A DNA stretch of 42,552 nucleotides from Chara braunii (lineage: Eukaryota; Streptophyta; Charophyceae; Charales; Characeae). Below the pieces are notes generated by a model. It had not been told where the DNA came from and ran no database searches. It saw nothing but the letters and a program-made list of their open reading frames with translations. This document shows positions 10,060 through 20,291 of this stretch, in pieces (position 1 is the stretch's first letter; each line of letters opens with the position of its first letter). A program made the translations under genes and the position numbers. The stretch is taken from the NCBI GenBank assembly GCA_003427395.1, contig BFEA01000531.1:433684-476235 (forward strand), given 5' to 3'.

Positions 10060-11582
10060 CACAGTGGGAGCCACTTCTCAGTGTCCAAAATGCTGCCTTT
10101 TTGTAGTATGTCCTTCCTGAGTAGTTTCACCAAGAAGGCCTCAATCTCCGTTGCTGACCAGAGGTCACTGGGTTTGCTCTTTAGGATCTGCAGATCCAAC
10201 AGGGTCTCCCTATCCAACCAGCGCAGCTCTTCCGTTCTTGAGTGGTCATAGCACAAGTAGATGTCCCTGGTTCCAAATCTGTCATGTCCATGAGAGATCA
10301 CCAGGGCGGAGGAGGCTCCTCCCGGGAGATGGCCCTGGATCAATTGGGAAATCTCTTGATTTCGAAGGACCGGGCTGTCGGCCCAGGACGTTAGTGAGAT
10401 GAAGAAAGATGAACGCCCTTGGAGGAAAACTTCCCCGTGCGCCGCTTCTGGAGGTACCGACAGTCCCACTTCCCATGCCCCATCTTTTTGCCTTACTGGA
10501 AGAAAAGCTATGCCCTTATCTGAGGGTGCCACGAGGGGGGCTTTCTCTAGAAGCTGGCGGATTTTTTGTCTTCTGCTGGTGAGGGCAGCCTCCGGAGGTT
10601 TTGGTGGGGGAGGGGGCTCATGGGAGACAGGCTGGAGCTTTGGTGCCGCTGGATCCCAGGCCGCCAGCGCCAGACATAGTCCTTCTGGCGAGTCTGCATC
10701 CCTAGTTCGAGGGGCCAGGTCCTGGTTCTGGTTAGTCTCCCTTTCTTCAACCGTTCTTTCTGTCTCGTCTGACTGTCTACCCTGTTGTTCTTCCTTTCCT
10801 AGTCCCATACTTTGCTTCTCCTTTTCGTTTCTTTGTTGTTGTTCCTCGTCATGACCGTCTAGTTTACCTGGCTGGTCCGTTCATTCTTCAATAGGTGTGT
10901 GGTTGTGCCTATCTGTTTGTACTCTCTCCTCACTTGTGCTATTGCTGGACTGTGAGGATCTTCGATGGTGAACGTCTTTTTGGCATATATCTGTGTGGAC
11001 GTCCTTTCTCCCAGGGGCCTATTCAGGAATTGGGGGGTGGAAACGGGTGAGTACGATGTGTAACAGTTTGTGACAGATATTCGGCCAACATACCCCCTCC
11101 GGCAAGCCCTGAGTCAAAGCCTTATGTAAACTTGTGTTACTTTCCAGCAGAGGCACCAGATCTCTATAAACCTCATCCCAGAATTCCTCGTTTACGTCTC
11201 CATATTTCAAGCGAAGGTTTTCCATCAGCCATTCCGCTACTTCGTGCAGGGCCATCCCCCGTGTATTGTTGTTTTCCCCTGCCTCTATTGCTGCTGCTTG
11301 TGCAGTCTGGGTGGCTTCCGGTTCCTGGGCCTCTGCCATATCCACATCTGGTGGAGGGGAAGCTCCCGAAACGGTTTCAATTTCCATTGGCTCAGGGCCG
11401 AGAGCATCCTCAAACAGATCTTTTGGGCTGTGGGCCTCTAATGTTTCGGTTCCTTGAGGTGTTTGCGTCTTTTCTATAGATTGTCGGGGTGTGTCTCCTC
11501 CATCAGATGTTTTACTCTCGCGCCTCAGACCCTCCTGTTGTCCTTCGTCTGATAGTATCTTCCCAAATGGCAGGTAGCGCAT
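10059..11582 (-). pseudogene. LINE A ORF1 C-terminal extension (or separate middle ORF) with conserved domain
   Basis: The same frame as ORF1 continues past its TAG with only two more stops, TAG (11021-11019) and TGA (10883-10881). The pieces are 187 codons (11582-11019) and 249 codons (10808-10059). The second contains LPVRQKDGAWEVGL and LQGRSSFF, clearly homologous to LPVRKKNGKWEVGL and LQGWSSFW in LINE B (25935-26462), and both end shortly before the ORF2 start. I do not recognise the domain from named families. Either ORF1 once ran about 1,109 codons, or this was a separate ORF starting 21 nt after ORF1. Both readings are inference. Confidence 0.7.
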
Positions 11583-11603
11583 TGCTGGTGGGCCCCAAGC
11601 CTG

Positions 11604-13388
11604 CTACTTTTGTTTCTCCTGGGGCTGACCGGGTTGCTGTTTTATTTGTCTCTCTCTCTCTTGCGAAGGAGGCATCTTGGGGTCTTGCCTTTCGATTTTC
11701 AGGGGCTTCGTGGGTTGCAGGGTTTTCGTCGGGGCTTTAAGTGTTTTGAATGGGGGCGGGGTCCAGTCGTTTGGAGGTCTGGTGGTCCTGCAGGGGTCTC
11801 CTCGCCCTTCCCAGGTCCAACCCTTAGCCTGCCCAGTGGGGTCTAGGTCCTTCAGGTATACCCATCCTTTGTGGCCTTGATCCACTACACACCATCTATT
11901 GGATCTACGTGGGTCTCGCTGGAGCCAGCCTGCCATCGGGCCCCTCTTGTTGGGGTGGAGGAGACAGGCCGATTCTGTGCTCAGGTGGTCGTAGGCTCGA
12001 CATTTAAAGCACCACGGTCGGAACTTATGTGCAGTGTGAATCTGAAAGACTCTGCCTCGCTGGAGCCAGCCTGCCATCGGGCCCCTCTTGTTGGGGTGGA
12101 GAAGACAGGCTAATTCTGTGCTCAGGTGGCCATAGGCTCGACATTTAAAGCACCACGGTCGGAACTTATGTGCAGTGTGAGTCTGAAAGACTCTTCCTCC
12201 CATTCTGTAGGGCATGATGTCATCTATTGAGAAAGGTTGATCTCTTGGGAGATCCAGTGCTAACATCAAATAATCATCCCGTTTCGCAACGTAGGACGGG
12301 AGCGGATCAATAAAGTCTACTATGTCATACTGCTGTCTGAAGTCGTAGACGAAGGCAGCTTGCACCTCCACCGGGATGTGTCTCAGCTCCACCCAGAAGT
12401 AGTCCTTCATTAGTTGTTCTCTCTTCTCCTCTGGGCTCACCTTTTTGGGTTGCCACGGGTAGATGCGCACTTCCGATCTCTCCCATTTTATCTTCTTCCA
12501 CCCGTCCATCTTCTGTTTGTCTTCCATGAAGAGACTGAGGACTGTGAAGACTGGGGAGGAGAGGGGCTGAATTAGGAAGAATTCCTGAACCGCCTCTGGA
12601 TTACCTTTCATTTCCTCCAGCCGTTTGCGTATTCGTTTGACTTTATCGTTGACCGATTTATGTATGACGTCACCCCGGAAGAGCCAGTTGCTAGCGTGTT
12701 TAATGTAGGCCTTATCCCTTGCCTCCAGTTTGTCGCCTGGGTATGTTTTCATCACTGTCTTTCTCCCTTCTTGATCCACTACTTGATTTTTTGAGGGGAG
12801 GAGAAAGAGGGTGAGAAAATATGCCCTCGCCGAGGAAAAGTTGCGGAGGGGTACTTTTAAGATCTCTTCCATTCCTTGTTGTATGCCCTGGGCGTCACGT
12901 TTAATGTCAAGGGATTTCTCTTGAATTGTGTTTTTGACACGTTGCGCCCATGAGGGTTTTAACCCCCCTTCTTTTCCCCCTCGTTCCACCCCAGCGGTCT
13001 GTTTTTGTTTGCCTTGTTCTGAGTTTTTCTCCTCCTCCGTTCCCATTTCTTCGTCTTCCTCTTCCTCGCTTCCACTTTCTTCCTCCATCTCCGCCTCTTC
13101 GCCTCCCCCCTCCCCCTTTGCCCCTATGTTTTGTTCCTGTTCCGGGGAAAATGTTTGTGATGATGAACCAGCACCCTCCTGCAGCCCTTCAGAGATAGGC
13201 GGTGTCTTTCCGCGAGTCGTGGCTTCAGCCAGGCTTGGCCACTGCTGCTGATACGTCTGTTCCTGTTCCGGGTGCGGGGGGCGACCCGGTCGGGGGAGCG
13301 GCCTTCTATAGGGGGATGCCGCTGACTGTCTGTCAGGGTTGTGCCTCATGGCCCCTCGGTAAAAAATGAGGGGCCCTGACCCCCGCAT
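11604..13388 (-). CDS. LINE A ORF1 protein (nucleic-acid-binding, CCHC zinc knuckle), 594 codons open
   Basis: Starts at a true ATG (13388) and stays open to TAG at 11606-11604. Residues about 1-85 are Pro/Arg/Gln rich; about 88-125 are strongly acidic (Glu runs); about 165-400 form a folded region ending ALDLPRDQPFSIDD...GGRVFQTHTAHKFRPW, resembling the DUF4283-plus-zinc-knuckle layout of plant LINE ORF1. The knuckle is CFKCRAYGHLSTELAC (C413, C416, H421, C428; last spacing six residues, not the usual four). The whole 47-residue knuckle unit is repeated once. The product would coat element RNA. The frame continues past the TAG, so this is likely a truncated form of a longer ORF1. Confidence 0.8.
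   Translation of the reverse strand: MRGSGPLIFYRGAMRHNPDRQSAASPYRRPLPRPGRPPHPEQEQTYQQQWPSLAEATTRGKTPPISEGLQEGAGSSSQTFSPEQEQNIGAKGEGGGEEAEMEEESGSEEEEDEEMGTEEEKNSEQGKQKQTAGVERGGKEGGLKPSWAQRVKNTIQEKSLDIKRDAQGIQQGMEEILKVPLRNFSSARAYFLTLFLLPSKNQVVDQEGRKTVMKTYPGDKLEARDKAYIKHASNWLFRGDVIHKSVNDKVKRIRKRLEEMKGNPEAVQEFFLIQPLSSPVFTVLSLFMEDKQKMDGWKKIKWERSEVRIYPWQPKKVSPEEKREQLMKDYFWVELRHIPVEVQAAFVYDFRQQYDIVDFIDPLPSYVAKRDDYLMLALDLPRDQPFSIDDIMPYRMGGRVFQTHTAHKFRPWCFKCRAYGHLSTELACLLHPNKRGPMAGWLQRGRVFQIHTAHKFRPWCFKCRAYDHLSTESACLLHPNKRGPMAGWLQRDPRRSNRWCVVDQGHKGWVYLKDLDPTGQAKGWTWEGRGDPCRTTRPPNDWTPPPFKTLKAPTKTLQPTKPLKIERQDPKMPPSQERERQIKQQPGQPQEKQK
11921..12202 (-). repeat. In-frame 141-bp tandem duplication of the zinc-knuckle exon segment
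   Basis: Positions 11921-12061 and 12062-12202 are near-identical copies, period 141 bp (47 codons). Each encodes GRVFQ(T/I)HTAHKFRPWCF, the CCHC knuckle and LLHPNKRGPMAGWLQR. The downstream copy has Gly-to-Asp (AYG to AYD) and a few silent or conservative changes. Confidence 0.9.
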
Positions 13389-15305
13389 TCTTCAATTGCC
13401 TAGCTCCATCGTGCGGCTTTTCTACCGCGCCCAAGTGTTGTGCGTGAATTTGTTTGAGGCAATCAAGTGTTACTTCTCTTTTGGAGCTATTATTGTTGTT
13501 TTATCTTTATATATGTCTATCTTCTTCTTTCTAATTCTTTAATTCTTTTTTTTTTTTTTAGAACTTAGTGCTCCTTCCAGGAATTGCTATTGCTGGCTCG
13601 GGGATGCCCGGGGGTGGGGATAGGATGGCAGGTAGGGGAGAGAGAAAAACACTCGGGGGGGGGGGAGGAGATTTTACTGGGGCTATTTTGTGTCGTCTCT
13701 GCTTGTCCTCCTTCCTTTCTCCTCACTGCTTATCCTCCTTTGTTCCTTGTGTATCAATCCACCGGCCTCCAGCTCGTCATCGTTGCTTTGTGTCTTTTTC
13801 AAGATCGGACAGCACCGCCCCTCCCTACCCCTTGTCACTGTGGTTGATTCGTTTGCCAATTAGTTCTCACCCTTCTCTTTTTATCTCGTGTCGAGTTTCC
13901 GCCGGTCAACCTCCTACCTCCAACCTCCATGCGTGTCGTCAAATATGGTCGAAGCTGATACTCTCCTTTCTTTCTTCTTTTCCGTCGGATCCGCCTATTT
14001 CGTGCCTTGCCGCTTATGGACGATTCCCCGTCAGCCGCTCAGTCTTCCCCCGTCTCCTTCTGTCCTGTGGCGACCTTCCTCCTCCTGCCCAATCTGCCTT
14101 CGGGGTGCTTCTCGCCTTTCCTTATCGACCTCGTGACGATAGTGCGGTCGGGCTCCTCTTCTTCCCTGTTTCCTGGCCTCCTTCGTCTCGCCTTCCTCAC
14201 CTCTCTTCTCCCGCCTTGTGTCCAGGACGCAGAACGTGCCTCACTTCCCTGTCCTTCCTCGCATCAGTCACCCTCCCCCATTCGTCTCGCCTTGCGTGTA
14301 CATCGCCACCCTCACACCTTCTCCCCCCCCAATCGACCCTCACTATAATCACCAGTCACAGCTCTTCCACCCCCTATCTACCCTTAGTATAATCGAGGAT
14401 GCTTTTCGCCATACCCCGCCAGCCATGTGCTAACAGCGCGGCGGGGCTTCTTTCCTCCCCGCAGATCTGGCAGTTTCGTGTGTTTGACGTTGTGAGGGGT
14501 GCACATGTTCCCCGTCGACCGATCAGCCCCTACCCTTAATTCGGTCAAGGGTGTCTGTCTTCCACCCTCCCTCGTTTCGCTTTCTCCCGCCACGTGTCCA
14601 CCACGTCGCACACCCTTCCTCAGCCCTTCCTTCCTCCGATTAGCCCCCCATCTCAACCTTTCTCCAACCTTTCTGCGTATCCCCCCCAGTTCTACATAGC
14701 GGAAACAGTGTCGTGCCACTTACCTTGATGCTCCCCTGTTCCTCCCTTGTGATTCTCGATGCCCTGCCGAGACGATCACTCCTAGATGCTTCGATGCCCT
14801 GCCGAGACGATCACTCCTAGATGCTTCGATGCCCTGCCGAGACGATCACTCCTAGATGCTTCAGCTTCCATGTCGTGCGAATAACCCTCTCACACTTCGG
14901 CCATAGCAGAGGCTCACTCCACTTCTTCTCCGCCTGTGTCATCCCGAGATGCCACGTGACGACAACGTTGCGGCTGCAGAGTTCCACGTGGAACCCCCTT
15001 ACGGGGGGTCAGGCCACTAATCACGTCAGCCCGTGACGCGCTGTGGCCTAGCGTCAATGTGTGGTCGCGCGTGCGCTAAGCGCAAAAGTAGCTTCTCAGA
15101 ATCAAGTGTGCCTTAAATGTTGAGGGGTTTTGTTTTGTTTTTGCCCTTGAAAATCGAATTATAAAACCGAAAAGCGGGCCCGACATCCCTCACATGAATT
15201 CCGTAGCCAAACCAGGCTGGGAGAGGCACTTCCGGCCAGTCCCATTCCCAACCACAGGCCTCCCACAGTGAAGACGCCTGTCTTCAGCCCATCCCGTGCG
15301 GATCT
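13389..15305. other. Pyrimidine-rich region upstream of LINE A, no gene supported
   Basis: The plus strand is C/T rich (13560-14700), so the LINE A sense strand is purine rich; part may be its 5' UTR. A 13-T run at 13548-13559 could instead mark the poly(A) of another minus-strand insertion. Many overlapping ORFs on the plus strand are composition artefacts with no domain. Several CACGTG cores occur (about 14590, 14950, 14980), one as the palindrome GTTCCACGTGGAAC. Confidence 0.4.
14756..14860. repeat. Perfect 3 x 35-bp tandem repeat
   Basis: The unit starting TCGATGCCCTGCCGAGACGA and ending CCTAGATGCT occurs three times without a mismatch (14756-14790, 14791-14825, 14826-14860). Perfect identity implies very recent expansion or an assembly duplication. 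Confidence 0.95.
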
Positions 15306-15319
15306 CTACCGTCTTCCCC

Positions 15320-15402
15320 CGAACATAACGCATATGCGTTGTAAACGAATACAACACATACCGTGCGTTGTATTCGTTTACAAAGCATATGCGTTATGTT
15401 CG
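15320..15402. repeat. 36-bp-arm inverted repeat (hairpin)
   Basis: Left arm 15320-15355 (CGAACATAACGCATATGC...AATACAAC) and right arm 15367-15402 are reverse complements with one mismatch in 36; the loop is 11 nt. Each arm itself contains a CGCATATGCG-type palindrome. It could fold as a near-perfect cruciform or RNA hairpin. Confidence 0.9.
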
Positions 15403-15566
15403 AGTGAACAAGACCAACTTTGCCTGCACAAGGGAGTCGGGTCCACGCTAAGTAGGCTCAGCTCTGGACCACGGCTGGGGCCTCAGAGCCGTGGCAAAAA
15501 GGTAAAAGTAAAGTAGTGACATTCCTTTCCCTGTTCTGGGTTGAGTTTCATTCCTTTCCCCTACTT

Positions 15567-15673
15567 GGGCCCTTGCTCCACTCCTCAAAATGTGAATGAA
15601 TCTTCCACTAGAACGTGGACAAATACAACCCCTTCCTTTTTTGTCTCGGTGACCACGGTAGTGCAGCGAGACC
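15567..15673 (+). mobile_element. Small MITE, family copy 1
   Basis: Begins GGGCCCTTGCTCCACTCC and ends with an inverted, degenerate counterpart (GGTAGTGCAGCGAGACC). The interior (GTGAATGAATCTTCCACTAG, AACGTGG) matches copies at 29455-29588 (inverted) and 41645-41793. Non-autonomous; superfamily not determined. Confidence 0.6.
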
Positions 15674-15785
15674 TTGGTGAGGGGCTTTCTTATTTTTCCA
15701 CTTTCTTGGCCGCGCCACATTCTCGGCTGTCACTGCCTGTCAGAAGCGCCACTTTCTTGACTGTCAGAAGCGCCTTCGCGCACGG

Positions 15786-15786
15786 T

Positions 15787-15865
<79 letters not shown>

Positions 15866-16015
15866 NNNNNNNNNNNNNNNNNNNNNNNNNNNNNNNNNNN
15901 NNNNNNNNNNNNNNNNNNNNNNNNNNNNNNNNNNNNNNNNNNNNNNNNNNNNNNNNNNNNNNNNNNNNNNNNNNNNNNNNNNNNNNNNNNNNNNNNNNNN
16001 NNNNNNNNNNNNNNN

Positions 16016-16096
<81 letters not shown>
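15786..16096. repeat. (GA)n microsatellite containing a 150-N gap
   Basis: GA dinucleotides run on both sides of an assembly gap of exactly 150 N (15866-16015). The true array length is unknown. Translated Arg/Glu or Ser/Leu repeats here are artefacts. Confidence 0.95.
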
Positions 16097-16880
16097 CATG
16101 GGCAGTGATCTGTGATTACAGGCCTGCACGGGCCTGTCCCATTCACCAAGGCAAGAACGGAGCAGGCGTTGACCTTCAGGGGGGGGGGTGCGGGGAGGTT
16201 ATATTCGAATACAATAATTTTCTCCTCGTGAAATTCAAATATAACGCATATGCGAATTATTCGAATCGAACGCATATGCATTATATTCGAAGTGCCCTTG
16301 TATTCGAAGAAAAGGGTCTACCTTTCGAAAAACCGTTTTTTTTTTAACTCGAATACAACGCACATGTGTTATGTTCGGGGAGAAGACGATAGTTTCAAAA
16401 GGACGAAACGTTTTGAGAAGCTATGGCATTCAATTCCCTAGTCTATGTTAATACTAAACTGGAATTAATCCTATTCTAATGTATCAATTAACTCTATATT
16501 ATCAACATGGAAAAACAACCACACAAATTCCTCACCTATACCCGATGCAATTACCGTAATCATCCCTAACCCTAAATTATCTACAAAGCAGAAACCGTAA
16601 TCATCACTAATACTTAACACGGAATGAAATCCCAATTGAGGCCTAATTAACCAAAACATCAAGAACATCAAGAAGGGTTCCAATTGACACTTGGAAAAAT
16701 CACGTCAAAAAAGTAAACCCAATTTCGAGCAAAGCAGATTTACAATGAGCCGAATGTCCCACTCCCTCTGATCCAACAACCAATTTGGAAGGGAATGTCA
16801 GTCAAAAGGCCACAAAGGGAAGCAAGCCTATTGTGGGCTGCAGCAGGTGAAGATTGTCCAGGATGACATGCTTGATGGGG

Positions 16881-17166
16881 GGGCAGCATCAAGCCTGTCA
16901 TTATGGATGATCTCCACGGTATCATCCGATTGTAGTGGCAGGCCCATTGATGAAAAGGTAATACCTTAATAGGTAGAGGATGGTCCTTCAACGGTGAGGA
17001 AATTGAAGATGAATAACGAGTGATGAATGATAAGTGGTGAGTGATAGATGATAGGTAGTCCGCTATTGATAGGTGATGGCAGACTTGATGGAGGGCGGCA
17101 TCAAGCCTGTCATTATGGGTGATCTCCACCGTATCATCTACTTGTAATGACAAATCCATTGATACC
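16881..17166. repeat. Dispersed duplication, period about 213 bp
   Basis: GGCAGCATCAAGCCTGTCAT (16881) recurs as GGCGGCATCAAGCCTGTCAT (17094); similarity continues through GATCTCCAC(G/C)GTATCATC to CCCATTGAT/TCCATTGAT. About 85% identity by eye, so an older duplication. Confidence 0.7.
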
Positions 17167-17240
17167 CTGTTTTTTTTTAAGGGATGGATATTTTGCAGTG
17201 GAGAGCACCAGCATTCTTATTGTCATCATCATAAGGATAG

Positions 17241-17352
17241 CTGCTTCGGATAAGAGTCACTGATTGTGGAGGGAAGCGGGAGAAAGGAGGAGGTCGCTGT
17301 TTCGGATAAGAGTCGTTGATTGTGGAGGGAAGGGGGAGAAAGGAGGAGCATG
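17241..17352. repeat. 2 x 56-bp tandem repeat
   Basis: CTGCTTCGGATAAGAGTCAC starts unit one (17241) and CTGTTTCGGATAAGAGTCGT unit two (17297), both continuing TGATTGTGGAGGGAAG(C/G)GGG and AGAAAGGAGGAG. Confidence 0.85.
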
Positions 17353-18334
17353 AAGTGATCGGAAAGAGGAGGGAGAGGGAGGTCGAGCAGCAGCAACGGA
17401 AGCAGCAGCAGGAGCAAGAGCAGGAGGAGGAAGAGGAAGAGAGGAAAGAGGAGGGGGATAAGTCGCCAGCGAACAAATCGCAAGCGGACGGTCACAGTCT
17501 CGGTTAACCACATGGCTGCCACGTGGCAGGATTGTGACAACATCATAAACTTTTCCAGATTAGGATAATAATAATCATTACTAAGATTATCCACGTGAGG
17601 GTGAATCGGGTGACTGGTCAATGGGATCCATGCCATGTCCGGTCTGTCGGGATCACTAATATCTGATTCCCCTCGAAACAGATGATCATGATGCAACTGC
17701 AACTGCTCTGCGACTAACGCTGCCTGATCTGTCGGGATCCGCATCTGTTGCAGATTCCAGCTCGTCGGATCAGCCCACGCGTCGCCTCCAGTAGCAGCGC
17801 AAACCTTGATGTTTCAAATCGATGAGCCCCAGGATGATTGCTGGGATCTGGTTCGTTCTTAATAGGTCACGAACCCGCGAGCTTCGCCTGCGGCGGATGC
17901 TAATTTCTTGCTTTCCACCGGGAAAAAAAAAAAAAAAAGAGGAAATGTTGAAAGGGGAAAAAACGTCCCAAGGGTGAAGTCCCACCGCCCAAGTTAAGTT
18001 TAGAAAACGCAACGGTGTGACACCTTTTCGACATTAATAAATTTGAAATAAGAAATTAAAAAACTGAGAAAAAATGCTAGAAACAGCTTCTCTCCTTATT
18101 TTTGATAACGTAACTTGGAGAAATGAAACACGTCTGGCACAGTCGGAGTGAATGTCTCCGTGAAAAAGGGATACTCCCCGTGGTGGGCGGACAGGAGGTC
18201 ACCATTTGTAAAATGGACAAGAACGACGTGGATGACCAAATGCATTCATTGCCCAAAGAAGGAAACGAGTTTGATGCCAGACAGTCAAACACAGCTGTCA
18301 GAGTTCCTCCGTTCCACAAACCACAAATAATGTA

Positions 18335-19837
18335 AATCCTCTAACTTGGGTGGAGGATAGGTATTGGGCTATCCCCCGACCTAAGGCGCACTCTTTAAAA
18401 GAGGGAGCGAAGGGAGAGGTTCGAAAGGATCTGGTGTTAGACGGTTTTTGGGTGAACTTATTGAAAATATGGCGAAAATTACCCATACCTAACAGATCAA
18501 CCCCTTCTAGGTACGAGGAAGTACTTAGACAACCAATTTTTGGAAACAAGTGGATCTCATATGCACAGGGTAGGGTGTACATAAGCTCTATATCCCCGTG
18601 GTCCATCTGGGTTAAACATGGGATAATTAGGATCAAAGACTTATGGAATTCAGAAAACAAGAGTTGAAAATCGGTGGAACAATTAAGAAAGGAAATTAGG
18701 TATGCACACAATTTAGAAAAGAATCTTGACATCATCATTTCATCCATCCCTTTGGCCTGTTTAGCCACGTTGAAAAAGGGGCCAGTCTTTGAGGATGGTG
18801 ACTGGGTATGTGCGTATCAGACGGATGGTTCCATGGTATTAAGACAGATTTTAGAAACTCATATAGATGGGGTCTTAATAAATCTCTTTGCGCTTCATAA
18901 GGATTACACATTGGCACAACACAATGAGGACAAAGTAATGTTCTTTAATCTTGAATCCTTCTATAGAGTAAGGGCTTTGTATAGTACGACTTCCAACTCA
19001 TGGAAAGTTTTTTGCCCAAATATTCTTATACCTGATCTTCTTTTGGATCCTGCAGAATGGACCTGGCGTGCCAATAGAAGATGCAAGGCGCTGAAGCTGC
19101 AATCTCTATCAGTCAAGGCTTCGTATCGATTGTTGCGTCCCAAAGTAGATGTTATGGCGGTCTTACGGGAGCGATGGGCCAGGCATCTGAATATTTATGT
19201 GAATTTGCTTAATCTAATCAAGTGGTGTCAGGGTTTCAAGGAAAGACCAGCTAAGTTTGCCTCACTACAGCGGCAGATTGTACATAGATGTCTGCCAACA
19301 AACGACTGGTTGATTGATCATTCCACTTTGGAACAGAGGGGGGTGGCTCTGCCATGGTGTGGCATGTGTGTGAAGGCGTTTCCAAGCAGAAAGATAAGGG
19401 AAACAATTGAGCATATTTTTTTGCAATGTCAAGGGCCAAAACTGTTGTGGAGACGATGGGACTATGTCTGGGATAGACTAATGGGTATAGATTGGCCATG
19501 GGACTGGAGGACGATTCTCTTGGGACATTGGTACCCGGTTCTCATTCCATTATCGAATTTTCAGCAGAACTTGTATAGCATAGGCAGGAAATCAATGCTA
19601 TGGGTGTTATGGTACAGAAGATGTGTTTACGCAATGGAAAAGGTTAAGATTGATGGCAGAGAAATATCGGAACTAGTGCAGCAAATGGTGGAAACAGAGG
19701 TAAGTTACCAATGGGAAAGAACTAAAGAAGAAATCAAGAGGTTGCAACAAAAACAGGATATAAAGAAGAAAATAATTAATTTCACTAAGGATTGGCTGGG
19801 TGATTCTCCAAGGGGGAAACTGGGAAAGGTGGAATGA
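18335..19837 (+). pseudogene. LINE C ORF2 C-terminal fragment with zf-RVT finger
   Basis: One frame from 18335 to 19837 broken only by a TGA at 18665-18667. Residue landmarks: NPLTWVEDRYWAIP, PIFGNKW...WVKHGIIRIKDLW, then (after the stop) LSVKASYRLLRPKVD, HRCLPTNDWLIDHSTLEQRG, LPWCGMC...ETIEHIFLQC (CX2C...HX4C finger) and RIGRK-like IGRKSMLWVLWYRRC. It ends at WLGDSPRGKLGKVE, short of the FPDPFPPP tail of other copies, probably by a frameshift. It is the least damaged C-terminal copy here alongside LINE B. No start or RT, so not functional. Confidence 0.85.
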
Positions 19838-19972
19838 CCAGGAGGGGAGGAAGATGGGGAAAGCATCAATAGGGATTTTAAGATTATATTCCATGACAAG
19901 TTTGATGTCCAGCCAGGTGCAATATTAAGACCTTCATAATCATTCCGGATCTTTTTCCCCCTTCGAACCTGG

Positions 19973-20270
19973 CATTGGTGGATCTGCAGTGGTATGGAGG
20001 AAGGGGGGAGTAATGGTGGCCATTGGTGGATCTGCAGTGGTATGGAAGGGGGGTGGAGTGGTTTTATAAGATATGATAGAGAGATGAGTTGCTTAGTGAA
20101 TAAGATAGAGGGGGATGAGTTACTAGTAGAAATGTTTTTTTTTCCTGGCGGCTCCATGGGGCTGAAGAGGTAGCTGTCCTTCTGATTATTGCAGTTATTG
20201 CTTTTTTTTTCCTGGTAGCCCTAGGGGGCTGAAGAGATGGTTGTCCTTCTGATCATTGCAAGTTTTCCGT
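19973..20270 (+). repeat. Two short tandem repeats in the LINE C 3' UTR
   Basis: CATTGGTGGATCTGCAGTGG recurs at 19973 and 20021 (period 48). Further on CCTGG(C/T)(G/A)G...GGGGCTGAAGAG and GTTGTCCTTCTGAT-type sequence recurs at 20144 and 20211 (period 67), each unit preceded by a T run. Confidence 0.8.
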
Positions 20271-20291
20271 TTCAAGCTATATTATGTAAGA

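Larger units (their letters stand above)
5029..13388 (-). mobile_element. LINE A: near-complete L1-like non-LTR retrotransposon
   Basis: On the minus strand this runs from an ORF1 with a CCHC zinc knuckle (start 13388) through an ORF2 with APE endonuclease, reverse transcriptase and zf-RVT zinc finger to a structured 3' UTR and a 19-nt poly(A) tail (T run 5029-5047). Gene order, poly(A) tail and lack of LTRs define a non-LTR retrotransposon; RT motifs and the zf-RVT domain are most like plant L1 elements. ORF1 carries a few nonsense codons and ORF2 several frameshifts, so the copy is inactive. The 5' UTR boundary upstream of 13388 could not be placed, and no TSD was found. Confidence 0.9.
15306..16392. 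mobile_element. Candidate inverted-repeat DNA element with CATATG palindromes at both ends
   Basis: The left end CTACCGTCTTCCCCCGAACA (15306 onward) is matched in reverse complement by the right end (to 16392: CTATCGTCTTCTCCCCGAAC), followed inward on both sides by ATAAC(G/A)CAT(A/G)TGCGTTGTA. Both termini carry clusters of an AACGCATATGCGTT-like palindrome (15320-15402 and 16240-16380). The interior holds a small MITE and a (GA)n tract with a gap. No TSD was found and no transposase is present, so the boundaries are provisional. Confidence 0.5.
16393..18319. other. Repeat-bearing intergenic region, no gene supported
   Basis: Contains two separate tandem duplications (listed below), a CTGCCACGTGGCAG palindrome near 17517, and an A tract at 17924-17938. 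The Glu/Gln-rich frame near 17316-17507 is low-complexity (purine repeat) and not convincing as a gene. Confidence 0.4.

Noticed and set aside
13568-14392. 274-codon plus-strand ORF
   Set aside because: C/T-rich composition lacks stops in several frames; no recognisable protein and no plausible neighbours.
14445-14475. Possible 3' splice site (TTCTTTCCTCCCCGCAG)
   Set aside because: Pyrimidine-rich DNA makes such matches common; no exon or branch site could be supported.
14976-14990. G-box (CACGTG) promoter elements, also at 14595, 14950 and 17520
   Set aside because: Palindromic cores occur but no gene lies downstream to regulate.
15541-16347. Arg/Glu-repeat ORF across the (GA)n gap
   Set aside because: Translation of a microsatellite and N block.
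17229-17744. Glu/Gln-rich or Leu/Ser-rich ORFs
   Set aside because: Low-complexity purine/pyrimidine repeat, open on both strands, no domain.
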